Shown one piece after another: positions 17,769-26,380 of a stretch of 64,000 nucleotides of DNA (the stretch's first letter is position 1; the number at the start of each line of letters is the position of its first letter). Source of the DNA: Enterococcus sp. BWB1-3. Its GTDB lineage: Bacteria > Bacillota > Bacilli > Lactobacillales > Enterococcaceae. The notes beneath the pieces were generated by a model. The model was not told the origin of the DNA. It did not search any database and worked only from the letters and a program-made list of their open reading frames with translations. The position numbers were made by a program, and so were the translations under genes. Location: NCBI RefSeq assembly GCF_016745275.1, contig NZ_JADOEP010000003.1:168732-232731 (forward strand), read 5' to 3'.

Positions 17769-18173
17769 GCAGTTCATTTTCAAACATTAATGATGAACTG
17801 GTTTCAAATGAGAAAAGGAGTGCCTTTAGTTTTTAGCGATTCTATCGCTTAGAAATAACGGTCATCGGACCTGAAAAATAGAAGCAGTTCATTTTCAAGT
17901 ATTAATGATGAACTGGTTTCAAATGAGAAAAGGAGTGCCTTTAGTTTTTGGCGATTCTATCGCTTAGAAATAACAGTCATCGGACCTGAAAAATAGAAGC
18001 AGTTCATTTTCAAGTATTAATGATGAACTGGTTTCAAATAAGAAAAGGAGTGCCTTTAGTTTTTAGCGATTCTATCGCTTAGAAATAACGGTCATCGGAC
18101 CTGAAAAATAGAAGCAGTTCATTTTCAAGTATTAATGATGAACTGGTTTCAAATAAGAAAAGGAGTTATTATG
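17769..18173 (+). repeat. 115-bp tandem repeats forming the dacA leader
   Basis: Copies begin at 17769, 17884, 17999 and 18114, exactly 115 bases apart, more than 95 percent identical by eye. The fourth is cut after about 57 bases by the dacA start codon. Each unit has a hairpin CAGTTCAT-n15-ATGAACTG, then AGAAAAGGAG (a ribosome binding site motif), then the hairpin AGCGAT-TCT-ATCGCT. In the last copy this AGAAAAGGAG is the actual dacA ribosome binding site. Copies 3 and 4 share the variant AAATAAG (AAATGAG in 1 and 2). Confidence 0.95.
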
Positions 18174-19712
18174 CATAAAAGTAAATTGAGTCATTTGATG
18201 GTATTATCTAGTTTATTTATTCTATCAATTACGGCGCTGTTTCCCCTAGTCAGCTTTGCTGAAGATGGAACTGCTCCAGAAACAGAAACCACCACCACTC
18301 AGCAAGAGAGTATTGCTGAGGATATTATGTCCATCGCCCGCAATGCCGGGTATACAGTGGATGATGTTTATCGTCCTGCTGCCTCCATTGTGATTGAAGC
18401 AAATTCCGGGCAAGTTATTTGGGCAGATCAGGCGGATTTAGCTTGGTATCCTGCAAGTATTGCCAAGATGATGACTGTCTATCTGGTGCTTGATGCAATT
18501 AAAGAAGGCAAACTGACTTTGGATACCCAAGTGACAGCAACAGAAAGTGATGCCGCAATTTCACAAATTTATGAACTAAGCAATACAACAATTGTCGCAG
18601 GAGCAGCCTATCCAGTTACTGACCTGCTCTACATGACAACGCTGGCTTCATCCAATGCTGCAACTGTGATGCTCGCCAACTTGATAACAAGCAACGATGC
18701 CGCAGCATTCATCACAATGATGAACGAAAAAGCCAAAACACTAGGAATGACCAACACTACCTTTTATAACCCAAGTGGAGCTGCCGCCAGTGCATTTAAC
18801 GGTTACTATGTCCCAGAAGGAATTGATCCTGAGGCAGATAATACATCCACTGCAAGAGACCTTGCTTTGATGTTCTATCATTTATTAAAAGACCACCCAG
18901 AGGTTCTGGAATATACAAATAAATTTCAAGTAACAGTTATGGAAAATACAGAGTACGCAGAAGTTTTGGAAAACTCAAACCGTTCTATTCCCGGCAGCAG
19001 TTATGGTTATGAAGGGGAAGACGGGTTAAAAACAGGGGCAAGCCCGGAAGCTGCATTTAACTATGCGGCAACAGCAAAAAGAGGGGATATGCGGCTGATT
19101 GAAGTGGTTCTTGGCGTTGGCAGCTGGGAAGATCCTGAGAGTGAAAACTATCGGCATATATTTGGGAATGCTTTGTTTGACTATGGCTTCAACAACTTTG
19201 AATATAAAATAGTTCTACCCGCCGGCACTCAGACCGTTAATAATAAAGAAATTATTTTAGAACAGGATTTTTATGGACTGCTGCGAAAAGGGACACAGCC
19301 CGAATTTATACTTTCTGACAATCAGCAGCTGCTTTTGTCAAACCAGCTGGAGAAGGTTTCTCCAAGTTTGCCTGCGCCAAGTATCTCTTATCAGGAAAAG
19401 AAAACTGAAAACACTGATACAGTCGCAGCTGACACTGGTGCTGATAAGGAGGGAAATAATGCTGCCTCTCCAACCTCTTTTGTTGGTAAAATAAGGCAAA
19501 GATGGAAAGAGTATGCAATCAGTATAGTCTTTCTCATTCTATCCATTCTGTTGTTGATATATTCTCAAACGAAGAGCAGCAAATTAAAACAAACACGCAA
19601 ACGGGCAACAGCTAGAAAACAAACAGCTTTTATACTTGGAGTTACTTGCCTGCTGATTGCTGTAGCTGCTGCAACATTCACCTTTGTTGCCGGACAATGG
19701 CTGCCATTTTAA
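18171..19712 (+). CDS. dacA: D-alanyl-D-alanine carboxypeptidase (PBP5 type)
   Basis: Trims the terminal D-Ala from peptidoglycan stem peptides outside the membrane. The 513 residues start with a signal peptide (cleavage probably after VSFA, about residue 30). The penicillin-binding triad is complete: SIAK (Ser96-Lys99), SSN (160-162) and KTG (about 300). After the catalytic and beta domains the C-terminus has two hydrophobic segments (about 445-460 and 487-508) separated by a basic stretch, rather than the single amphipathic anchor usual in PBP5. The ATG at 18171 is used, with AAAAGGAG seven bases upstream; an upstream in-frame ATG lies inside the repeat. A terminator follows. Confidence 0.94.
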   Translation: MHKSKLSHLMVLSSLFILSITALFPLVSFAEDGTAPETETTTTQQESIAEDIMSIARNAGYTVDDVYRPAASIVIEANSGQVIWADQADLAWYPASIAKMMTVYLVLDAIKEGKLTLDTQVTATESDAAISQIYELSNTTIVAGAAYPVTDLLYMTTLASSNAATVMLANLITSNDAAAFITMMNEKAKTLGMTNTTFYNPSGAAASAFNGYYVPEGIDPEADNTSTARDLALMFYHLLKDHPEVLEYTNKFQVTVMENTEYAEVLENSNRSIPGSSYGYEGEDGLKTGASPEAAFNYAATAKRGDMRLIEVVLGVGSWEDPESENYRHIFGNALFDYGFNNFEYKIVLPAGTQTVNNKEIILEQDFYGLLRKGTQPEFILSDNQQLLLSNQLEKVSPSLPAPSISYQEKKTENTDTVAADTGADKEGNNAASPTSFVGKIRQRWKEYAISIVFLILSILLLIYSQTKSSKLKQTRKRATARKQTAFILGVTCLLIAVAAATFTFVAGQWLPF

Positions 19713-19726
19713 AACAATAAGAGATT

Positions 19727-19773
19727 AAAAAAAGAAGTGCTCCGTCTCTAATCAGACGAACACTTCTTTTTTA
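19727..19773. terminator. Bidirectional terminator between dacA and pgsA
   Basis: GAAGTG (19734-19739) pairs with CACTTC (19761-19766), with an inner CGTCT/AGACG stem, flanked by A-rich sequence on the left and TTTTTT on the right. It can stop transcription from both the plus-strand dacA and the minus-strand pgsA. Confidence 0.85.
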
Positions 19774-19785
19774 TTGCATATTTTC

Positions 19786-20364
19786 CTACATTGATCCTTT
19801 AAACACTTTTGAATTCTTTATAAAATAGTCAACTCCGGAATAGATAGTAAATATCAGACATAGATAAAGCATAAGTACATCTACCGGAATTCCAATCAGA
19901 TTAAATGGAATATTGTTGATAAACAACAGAATAATGGCAACCATTTGTGTAGCTGTTTTTACTTTTCCCGGCCAAGCTGCAGCCATCACTTCACCATCTT
20001 CAACTAAAAGCAAACGAAGTCCTGTTACTGCAAGTTCCCGGCAGACAATAACTGCAACAATCCATGCAGCTGCTTTGCCCTGTCCAACCAAGACAATAAA
20101 CGCGGTCATAACCAGCATTTTATCAGCCAAAGGATCTGCAAATTTCCCAAAATTCGTTACTAATCCCCGAGCTCTGGCAATCTTTCCGTCCAACCAGTCT
20201 GTTACGCTGGCAACAGCAAAAATAATTGCAGCTGTCAATTGTGTGATTTCAAGAGTCGTATCTCCGACTGTCAGTGTTCCCCAATTTAATGGCAGACTGA
20301 CGACTAAAATAAATACTGGAATCATACAGATTCTAAGTACTGTTAATTTATTTGGCAAATTCAA
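19786..20364 (-). CDS. pgsA: CDP-diacylglycerol-glycerol-3-phosphate 3-phosphatidyltransferase
   Basis: Membrane enzyme making phosphatidylglycerol phosphate, the committed step to phosphatidylglycerol. The CDP-alcohol phosphatidyltransferase motif is complete: DGKIARARG followed by FGKFADPLAD. Four to six membrane helices are visible. The start chosen is TTG at 20364 (192 residues, MNLPNKLTVLRI), which has GAGGGG six bases upstream and matches the family N-terminus; the open frame extends to 20385. It is last in the ymfF-ymfH-ymfI-rodZ-pgsA order. Confidence 0.95.
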   Translation of the reverse strand: MNLPNKLTVLRICMIPVFILVVSLPLNWGTLTVGDTTLEITQLTAAIIFAVASVTDWLDGKIARARGLVTNFGKFADPLADKMLVMTAFIVLVGQGKAAAWIVAVIVCRELAVTGLRLLLVEDGEVMAAAWPGKVKTATQMVAIILLFINNIPFNLIGIPVDVLMLYLCLIFTIYSGVDYFIKNSKVFKGSM

Positions 20365-20385
20365 ATTTTTCCCCTCACTTTCCAT

Positions 20386-20932
20386 TTCTATTTTACGTTA
20401 TTCACTCTTCACTGTCACGATAAACCCTTTTTATCCTATGAATAGTAGAACAGTATGCGGAGCGTAGAAGAACTGCTGTCTCTACGAATCTAACGATTCT
20501 CGAGACAAAACGTTAAACTGTATCCATTTTTCTGCATCTGCAGTGCTCACTACACTTCGTTTCGATCTCATCACTTTCTAAACGGCAGAGCCATTAAGAA
20601 TTGAAGGACTTCGTTTCGATCCTCGAAGCATGGAGGAACTTGCTCCTACGCTTCTTCGAATGCTCGAATCATACAAAGACTGAAACGCCATTTATTCGGC
20701 TTTAGGGGACTGTGACATAAGTATGTCTGAGATCCCTAAAACCGAATAAACGGTGTTCCAGTGTTTCAATCTCTGCACATTCATCAGAGAGTCGCTTCGC
20801 ATACCATCCTACTATTTGATGTTTTCTTGCATAAACACTCGTTACAGTTTATAGCTTACAAGTAGTGAGCGTTTCTGCCCTTGGTTCTCGGAGCTGAATG
20901 CTTTTGGAACAACCTCTCCATGATTAAATTTC
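20386..20932. other. Palindrome-rich rodZ-pgsA spacer
   Basis: About 550 bases with no gene, full of inverted repeats. CGAAGC...GGAG/CTCC...GCTTC folds at about 20624-20658, CTTCGTTTCGATC occurs twice (near 20567 and 20609), and the larger hairpin 20688-20753 is listed separately. The structure looks like accumulated palindromic repeat elements rather than a promoter region, and it splits two genes that are adjacent in relatives. Confidence 0.6.
20688..20753. repeat. Dispersed palindromic repeat, copy B, in a long hairpin
   Basis: The arm at 20688-20707 (CCATTTATTCGGCTTTAGGG) pairs with 20734-20753, with two mismatches. The loop carries the core ACATAAGTATGTCTGAG, also present at 12840-12856. 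No T-run follows on either strand, so it does not look like a terminator. Confidence 0.75.
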
Positions 20933-21829
20933 TTATTGCTGATACGCAAGAGTCAAAATAATATTTCTTTCACCTATTCCGGTATTGTTAGGATTAAATA
21001 GGATTGATTGTCCATTCAGCTTCATATCAATGTACTCTGAAGCACCCAATGCAATTGTCAGACTGGTTACATCCGCAGGAATCTCATATTCCTGTGTCTG
21101 TCCGGCTGGAATTGTTGACTGGAACATATAGGCGCCATTAATAATCACCCCAACCCAGCAATTACCTGTAGTAGCTGTAAATGAAAATTTACCTGGCTTA
21201 GGTACATCTGTCGCAGTCATATTCACAATTCTGTTTGCTTCATTCTGATAGGTTACAACTGCCTGCTTCTCTTTAGAGCTTTCTGTTGTTGAGCTCTGCT
21301 CCGGTTCAGATGAACTACTTTCCGGCGGCTCCGTACTGGTACTTTCAACAGACGAGCTTTCCTCTGAAGATCGTTCCACCACAATGCTGGAAGCAGGCGG
21401 TTCAATAATCGGATTTGCTTTTTGATCCTGCCACATAATATAAAAAACAACAATGGCAATTGCCAACCCAAATAGCGACAGAATAATTGCCGGCAAACTC
21501 TTAAGCAGACGATTATCATGCTCTTCTTCGTAAATTTGCAATCTCGATTCTTCCAGTGTCTGATATTCCGTCGCAGCTTCAGTTTCTTCTGGAAGATCCT
21601 TGCCATCAAAATGATTAATGAGCTCTTCACCATCAAGGTTTACAGCACTGGCATATTGACGAATAAACGCACGGACATAAAAAGTTCCGGGCATAGAATC
21701 GAAATTATTTTCTTCAATTTCCATTAGATAGCGCTTTTGAATCTTGGTAATTTGCTGCAGCTCATCTAACGACATATTCATTTGTAGTCGTGCTTCTCTT
21801 AATTTTTGTCCTATGTTAACGCTGGCCAC
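20933..21829 (-). CDS. rodZ: RodZ/YmfM family cell-shape protein
   Basis: Cytoskeletal membrane protein linking MreB-type elongation machinery to the wall. The 298 residues show an N-terminal Xre-like helix-turn-helix domain (IGQKLREARLQMNMSLDELQ, about 5-75), one membrane segment (about 113-133), a Ser/Glu/Pro-rich linker (about 150-190), and a C-terminal DUF4115 beta domain. GTG start at 21829 with GGAGAAG upstream. It follows the decayed ymfI. Confidence 0.92.
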   Translation of the reverse strand: MASVNIGQKLREARLQMNMSLDELQQITKIQKRYLMEIEENNFDSMPGTFYVRAFIRQYASAVNLDGEELINHFDGKDLPEETEAATEYQTLEESRLQIYEEEHDNRLLKSLPAIILSLFGLAIAIVVFYIMWQDQKANPIIEPPASSIVVERSSEESSSVESTSTEPPESSSSEPEQSSTTESSKEKQAVVTYQNEANRIVNMTATDVPKPGKFSFTATTGNCWVGVIINGAYMFQSTIPAGQTQEYEIPADVTSLTIALGASEYIDMKLNGQSILFNPNNTGIGERNIILTLAYQQ

Positions 21830-21860
21830 TCGTTCATCTTCTCCAGTCTTTCTAAATTCC

Positions 21861-22573
21861 TCAATACCATCCGCCGTTGACAGGAATAGTCGCTCTAGTT
21901 ATATAATCAGCTTGATCAGAGAGTAAAAATGCTGCAGCTCCAGCAATTTCTTCCGGCCGGGCCATTCTCTCCAATGCTATATTCTCTTCTATTTCTTTTA
22001 TTTCTTCATCTGTCCATTGTTGATTCATTGCTGTCTCCACTGCGTCGGGAGCTACTGCATTCACAGTAATTCCAGAAGACTTGTAATTTCCTTGCTGTAA
22101 GCTTGGACAAACGCTTCCTGCTCCCCCTTAACACAGCTTGTAAACAGCTTCCATACTGCTGCCTAACTGACCATAGACAGAACCTATAAACACAATTCGT
22201 CCGTGACCGCTTTGGCTCAATTTATTCTGCAGCTTTCGGCAAATCAAAATGGGTACTTTTAAATGAATGTTCAGCAAGCTCGAAATTTCCGTCTCTGCCT
22301 GATCTGTTAATAGACCATAACAAGTAAATCCACCTGCAAAAACAATGGCATCCACTTGAAACAGACCGTTAAAAAAAGACGGCAGCTGCTGCTCATCCAA
22401 CATATCTAAGGATAACATAAAAAAATCTTGCTGAGGATAACAATTTTGAAAGTTTTCAATCAAATTTTCTATTTTTTTTATTTTTATTGTAGTGACAACA
22501 CAGAGACCAGCCTTCTGCCGACAGTTTCTTTGCAACAGCTGCTCCAATGCCTCCGCTTGCACCCATTTTTCAT
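21861..22573 (-). pseudogene. ymfI: Decayed ymfI (short-chain dehydrogenase/reductase)
   Basis: Intact YmfI is an SDR enzyme; in Bacillus it reduces a precursor of the EF-P lysine modification. Here the frame is broken several times. After ATG at 22573 the sequence runs MKNG and then shifts, with bases missing before GASGGIGAAVAKKLSAEG. A second shift follows within HYNKNKK. The middle part (FAGGFTCYG, HGRIVFIGSVYG) ends at the catalytic Tyr: bases are lost inside YxxxK and a stop appears. A third shift lies after YSKEIT. The C-terminus (GITVNAVAPDAVET... PVNGGWY) is otherwise well preserved. Neighbours are intact, so this is gene decay rather than poor sequence. Confidence 0.9.
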
Positions 22574-22623
22574 CAGTATCGCTCCGATTTTTTATATTTT
22601 ACAATCCTTTTGCAATTAAAAAG

Positions 22624-23919
22624 TTACTGCTCCTTAGGATATATGTAAAATCTGCTTAGCCCATCTTCTCTGATAAAAGTCTCTGCCGCTTCTTTAATAT
22701 CTGACAGCTGAATTTGGTCAATCACAGATAGCATATCAAATAGTGTTACATCACCAAACAAAGACTGAGAAAACTGGTTGGCAATATACTCCAGTGAATT
22801 CAGTGACTGGAAGTATTTTCCGATCATTTTTTTCTTTAAAAGATTCAGATTCTCTTCCGTTAATTCAGCACTTTCTCCATAAGTCAGTAAAATCTTTTCA
22901 ATCGCTTCAGCCAGTTCATCCGGACGATCGCTGTCTCCGCCAATGTCAGCGAAATGAAAGCTTCTATCCAAATTAAATTCATAGCTGAAGCTGTCATCAA
23001 GCAGACCTTCATTATAAAGAGAAAGATAATTTTTTGATGTATTTCCAAACAGCAGCTGAAGCAGCAGATTCACAGATGTTTTATACTTTATCAACTGCAG
23101 ACCGTCTGTTGGAAGATCTTCCAGCCCTTTTAATCCTACCAGTACTTTTGTACGCTGTACCGGCATTTTAATGGAGCTTTCCCGAACAATGTCCGCAGCT
23201 GTTTCCTGAGGAAAATGGCGCTTGATCGGCACAGCTTTCGCAAAGCTCTTTTTTCCCTGATTTGCTCTGATAAAGGACATCATTTCATCCGGATTCATTT
23301 TCCCTACAATAAACAGTGTCATGTTACTAGGATGATAGAAGGTATGATAGCATGTATACAAATCTTCCGCCGTGATTTTATCGATGCTTTCAACAGTTCC
23401 TGCAATATCAATATGCAGCGGATGCTTGGGATAAAGATTGCCAAGAATACCAAAAAACAACCGCCAGTTTGGATCATCCTGATACATTTGAATTTCCTGT
23501 CCGATAATTCCTTTTTCTTTTTCTACTGTTTCTTCAGTAAAATAAGGCTCCTGAACAAAATCAAGCAGTGTTTCCAAATTCTTTTTCACCTGATCTGTTG
23601 TTGAAAATAGGTAGCTGGTTTTAGTAAAGCTTGTGAATGCGTTAGCAGAAGCTCCCTGTCTGCCAAAGTCCTGAAAGACATCCCCGGTTTCTTTCTCAAA
23701 CATCTTATGCTCCAGAAAATGAGCGATACCATCAGGAACACGAGTGAATTTATTTTCTCCGAGAGGAACAAATTCATTGTCAATCGAACCATAATTCGTC
23801 GTAAACAGTCCATATGTTTTATGATAGTCATTTTTAGGCAGCAAATATACCGTTAAGCCGTTATCCAGACGTTCTGTATAAAGAACTTCGTTAATCTGCG
23901 GATAGACTTTTTTATCCAT
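22624..23919 (-). CDS. ymfH: M16 peptidase-like protein YmfH
   Basis: Insulinase-family zinc peptidase homologue. The 431-residue protein keeps the inverted zinc motif HFLEH (about residue 67) with the downstream Glu in the EKGIIGQEI region. It overlaps the end of ymfF by 8 bases (ATGGATAA). With YmfF it probably forms a two-subunit M16 enzyme, one active and one inactive partner; the substrate is unknown. Confidence 0.93.
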   Translation of the reverse strand: MDKKVYPQINEVLYTERLDNGLTVYLLPKNDYHKTYGLFTTNYGSIDNEFVPLGENKFTRVPDGIAHFLEHKMFEKETGDVFQDFGRQGASANAFTSFTKTSYLFSTTDQVKKNLETLLDFVQEPYFTEETVEKEKGIIGQEIQMYQDDPNWRLFFGILGNLYPKHPLHIDIAGTVESIDKITAEDLYTCYHTFYHPSNMTLFIVGKMNPDEMMSFIRANQGKKSFAKAVPIKRHFPQETAADIVRESSIKMPVQRTKVLVGLKGLEDLPTDGLQLIKYKTSVNLLLQLLFGNTSKNYLSLYNEGLLDDSFSYEFNLDRSFHFADIGGDSDRPDELAEAIEKILLTYGESAELTEENLNLLKKKMIGKYFQSLNSLEYIANQFSQSLFGDVTLFDMLSVIDQIQLSDIKEAAETFIREDGLSRFYIYPKEQ

Positions 23920-25180
23920 TCTTCTGCTCCCCTTCCAAAAAGAAAATTGCCTGCATGCTTATTCCTTCAGCAATCTTCTGTATGTCTTTAATCGTGACAG
24001 CCTCCATCCGACGAATCCACTCTTCCGCTGATAATTGTGTTTCAGGCAGAAGGAAATCCATGTAGGCCGATTCCAAAACTGCAGCCCCGTTGTCCAGTGA
24101 AAGCAGGTACTGATTTTTCAGCATAGCTTTTGTTTGAGATAGTTCTTCTTCCGTGATCTGTCCTCGACGCATATTTTCCAGCTCCGTCGCCACCAGACGC
24201 AATACCTTCTCGCGATTTCTGCCATCTATCCCTGTCTGAACAGTCAGCATCCCACGAAAGGTGTCTAAACTGCTGGATGCATAGTAGGCCAAATTTTCTT
24301 TTTCCCGAACATTCATAAACAGTTTGGAATGCGGAAATCCGCCAAAAACACCGTTAAAAATCTGCAGGGAAAAATAATCCTGATCTCCGTAAAAAATATT
24401 CGTATCATAACCGATATTCAATTTGGATTGTGCCAACTCTTCCTGATCTGAACGTTCTTTAATAACATTGCTAATGGAATGATGATAGTAAATTTCACCT
24501 ATCCCTTCTTCTCGGTCAGTAAAAGGCAGTGCTGAAAACAATTGATGAATCTGTTTCTCTTCCACATCACCAAGAACAAAAATATCCACCTGATCCTCAC
24601 GAATCATTTGACTATAATAGGCAGCCATACTTTGCGCAGTTTCTTTTTCAAGATCTTCCAGTGTTCCAAAGCTCGGAATTCGCTGATCTTCTGAATCACT
24701 GAAGTAAAGATTCTGCAGTGACAATGCCGCATAAGTTTGTTTGTCTTCATTCACACTCTTCAAATAAGCAGCGGTATTTTCTTTTTCCCTGTCGAATGTT
24801 TCCTGATCAAAATGATCTTCAATAATATGTGGAAAAAACACAATTTCTTTAATAAAGGAAACAGCCTCTCCCAATACATCTGTATCATTTAGATATTTAT
24901 CATTGACGATACTCATGGAAAGATTCAGCCAGTGCAGATTTCCTTTTTTATTTACGTTCAATCCAAAGCCGGCTCCATATAATTCGGCCAGCTTTTCACT
25001 CATCAGAGTCTGATCTGGGTAATTGAGACTGTTTGTTTCCATCAAACTGGACAACAATGTACGTTTAGTAATGGTTTTACGATCTAATTTTGTATTAAAA
25101 CGCATAAAAATGCGTATCGTTTTATATTTTTCAGTTGGAAGAACATGAAGGTTCACACCTTTAGCTAGTTTAACTGTCAT
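23912..25180 (-). CDS. ymfF: M16 peptidase-like protein YmfF (inactive-type subunit)
   Basis: A 422-residue M16-fold protein paired with YmfH. Where active members have HxxEH it reads LLSSLMETNS, so the zinc site is absent, as is typical for YmfF. The rest of the fold (EKLAELYGAGFGL, the QTGIDGRNREKV region) matches. It is the first gene of the unit, with an extended -10 promoter upstream. Confidence 0.92.
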   Translation of the reverse strand: MTVKLAKGVNLHVLPTEKYKTIRIFMRFNTKLDRKTITKRTLLSSLMETNSLNYPDQTLMSEKLAELYGAGFGLNVNKKGNLHWLNLSMSIVNDKYLNDTDVLGEAVSFIKEIVFFPHIIEDHFDQETFDREKENTAAYLKSVNEDKQTYAALSLQNLYFSDSEDQRIPSFGTLEDLEKETAQSMAAYYSQMIREDQVDIFVLGDVEEKQIHQLFSALPFTDREEGIGEIYYHHSISNVIKERSDQEELAQSKLNIGYDTNIFYGDQDYFSLQIFNGVFGGFPHSKLFMNVREKENLAYYASSSLDTFRGMLTVQTGIDGRNREKVLRLVATELENMRRGQITEEELSQTKAMLKNQYLLSLDNGAAVLESAYMDFLLPETQLSAEEWIRRMEAVTIKDIQKIAEGISMQAIFFLEGEQKNG

Positions 25181-25285
25181 TATTTCAGACCTTTCTTTTG
25201 TTGTTTTATCTTAATCAAATTCTATCCTAAATTCAAGAATAACAAGGGAATTAAATACTTTTTTAACTTCCTGTGTCTACTCTCA

Positions 25286-25313
25286 ATTATAGCATAGCTT
25301 CCGGCTCTTTGAA
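25286..25313 (-). promoter_or_regulatory. Promoter of the ymfF operon
   Basis: Minus-strand TGCTATAAT (-10 at 25286-25291) is an extended -10 element. A -35 TTCAAA lies 16 bases upstream. The start codon is about 105 bases downstream. Confidence 0.55.
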
Positions 25314-25331
25314 GGCTCCAGACTTTATTCA

Positions 25332-25360
25332 TTTAAAAATTTTCTAAACTTGGGTATACT
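25332..25360 (+). promoter_or_regulatory. Promoter of mscL
   Basis: TTTAAA (25332-25337), a 17-base spacer and TATACT (25355-25360) lie 23 bases before the mscL start codon. Confidence 0.55.
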
Positions 25361-25383
25361 AATGTCACAGAGGAGGAGATAGA

Positions 25384-25797
25384 ATGTTCAAAGAATTCAA
25401 AGAATTTATGATGAGAGGCAGTGTTCTTGATTTAGCTGTTGGGGTTGTGATCGGGAGTGCATTTACTGCTATTGTCACTAAGATCGTTGAGGGGCTGATT
25501 ACCCCTATTGTCAATTTAATTATCTTATTAATAACCGGCAAGAGCAGTGCAGATGATGCCTTCGGTTCCATGATCTTTAAAATTAGAGGCGTACCTTTTT
25601 ATATTGGTGATGTCATTAGTGCCATTATTACCTTTGTTATCACAGCTTTTGTACTGTTCCTGATTGTTAAAGCAGCAAATAAAATGAATAGACAGAATAA
25701 AGAAGAAATCGATTCTCCTACAGCAGAAGACTATCTACAGGAAATTCGTGATTTGCTGGCTGCACAAAATCAAAATAATAATAGTGATGAGAACTAG
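25384..25797 (+). CDS. mscL: Large-conductance mechanosensitive channel
   Basis: Homopentameric safety valve that opens under membrane tension in osmotic downshock. The 137 residues show the N-terminal helix MFKEFKEFMMRGSVLDLAVG, TM1 with VGVVIGSAFTAIV (pore lining), a short periplasmic-type loop and TM2 (YIGDVISAIITFVITAF), then a charged C-terminal helix. GAGGAG precedes the ATG. It is a single-gene unit. Confidence 0.97.
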   Translation: MFKEFKEFMMRGSVLDLAVGVVIGSAFTAIVTKIVEGLITPIVNLIILLITGKSSADDAFGSMIFKIRGVPFYIGDVISAIITFVITAFVLFLIVKAANKMNRQNKEEIDSPTAEDYLQEIRDLLAAQNQNNNSDEN

Positions 25798-25850
25798 AAA
25801 GAGACCGTCCGTTCATTACGCGAACAGGCGGTCTTCCAGCTTAACACACA

Positions 25851-25886
25851 CAGCTGACAACCCACCGGTCGTCAGCTGTTTAATTT
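25851..25886 (+). terminator. Terminator after mscL
   Basis: CAGCTGAC (25851-25858) pairs with GTCAGCTG (25871-25878), followed by TTTAATTT. A second hairpin just before it (25802-25834, AGACCG/CGGTCT) has little T-run and may assist. Confidence 0.7.
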
Positions 25887-26253
25887 AGGAGTTATACACT
25901 TGAAAATTATTTTGTCTTTCTAACACTTCCCAGTATAGATTCTATTTGTGAAAAAATTGTGATGATTTTTTTTGGAATTAAGGATTTTTCTGAAACGAAA
26001 CTTTAACTTCTGTAAAATCAACCGCTTTTCTAGATAAATTTACATTTATTCTGTTGAGATATTGAATAATTCAAAGACTTTCTTATCTGTTTCAAGTTCA
26101 AATAATAAAAAGACTGATAAAAAAATTACTCACCTTAATTCGAATGAACTGCCTCTATTTTTCACCATTATGACTAGCTTTTCTCTAAAAATGAATCCTA
26201 TACATTAGCATACAGAAATTGATTTTATTGCATTTTCAGATTGTTTTCAGTAT
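25887..26253. other. Spacer before the serC promoter
   Basis: A/T-rich non-coding DNA. I see no gene, no T-box and no other structured leader upstream of the PurBox-like site. Confidence 0.4.
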
Positions 26254-26330
26254 TTAACCGAACATTTTTCGAAAATTACAAAAAAACAATCGTTTTTAAT
26301 CTTTTTTTAATGTTAGCTTTCTGTTATAAT
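26254..26330 (+). promoter_or_regulatory. serC promoter with a PurBox-like activator site
   Basis: The -10 TATAAT (26325-26330) has the TGT extension and no recognisable -35. At 26254-26266 the sequence TTAACCGAACATT matches the PurR box AWWWCCGAACWWT at 12 of 13 positions. The central G is about 76-77 bases before the expected start site, the geometry I recall for PurR-activated promoters of lactococci. Activation by PurR is inference from this match. Confidence 0.6.
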
Positions 26331-26380
26331 GATTTTCACATTTATTATCGTCCAAACGGTAAGAAGAAGGAGAGAAATGT

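Noticed and set aside
17819..17851. Ten-codon peptide starting GTG inside each 115-bp repeat
   Set aside because: The GTG overlaps the AGGAG motif, leaving no spacing for initiation.
17769..18173. dacA leader repeats considered as a CRISPR array or a riboswitch
   Set aside because: The entire 115-base unit is repeated without variable spacers. The fold matches no riboswitch class I know.
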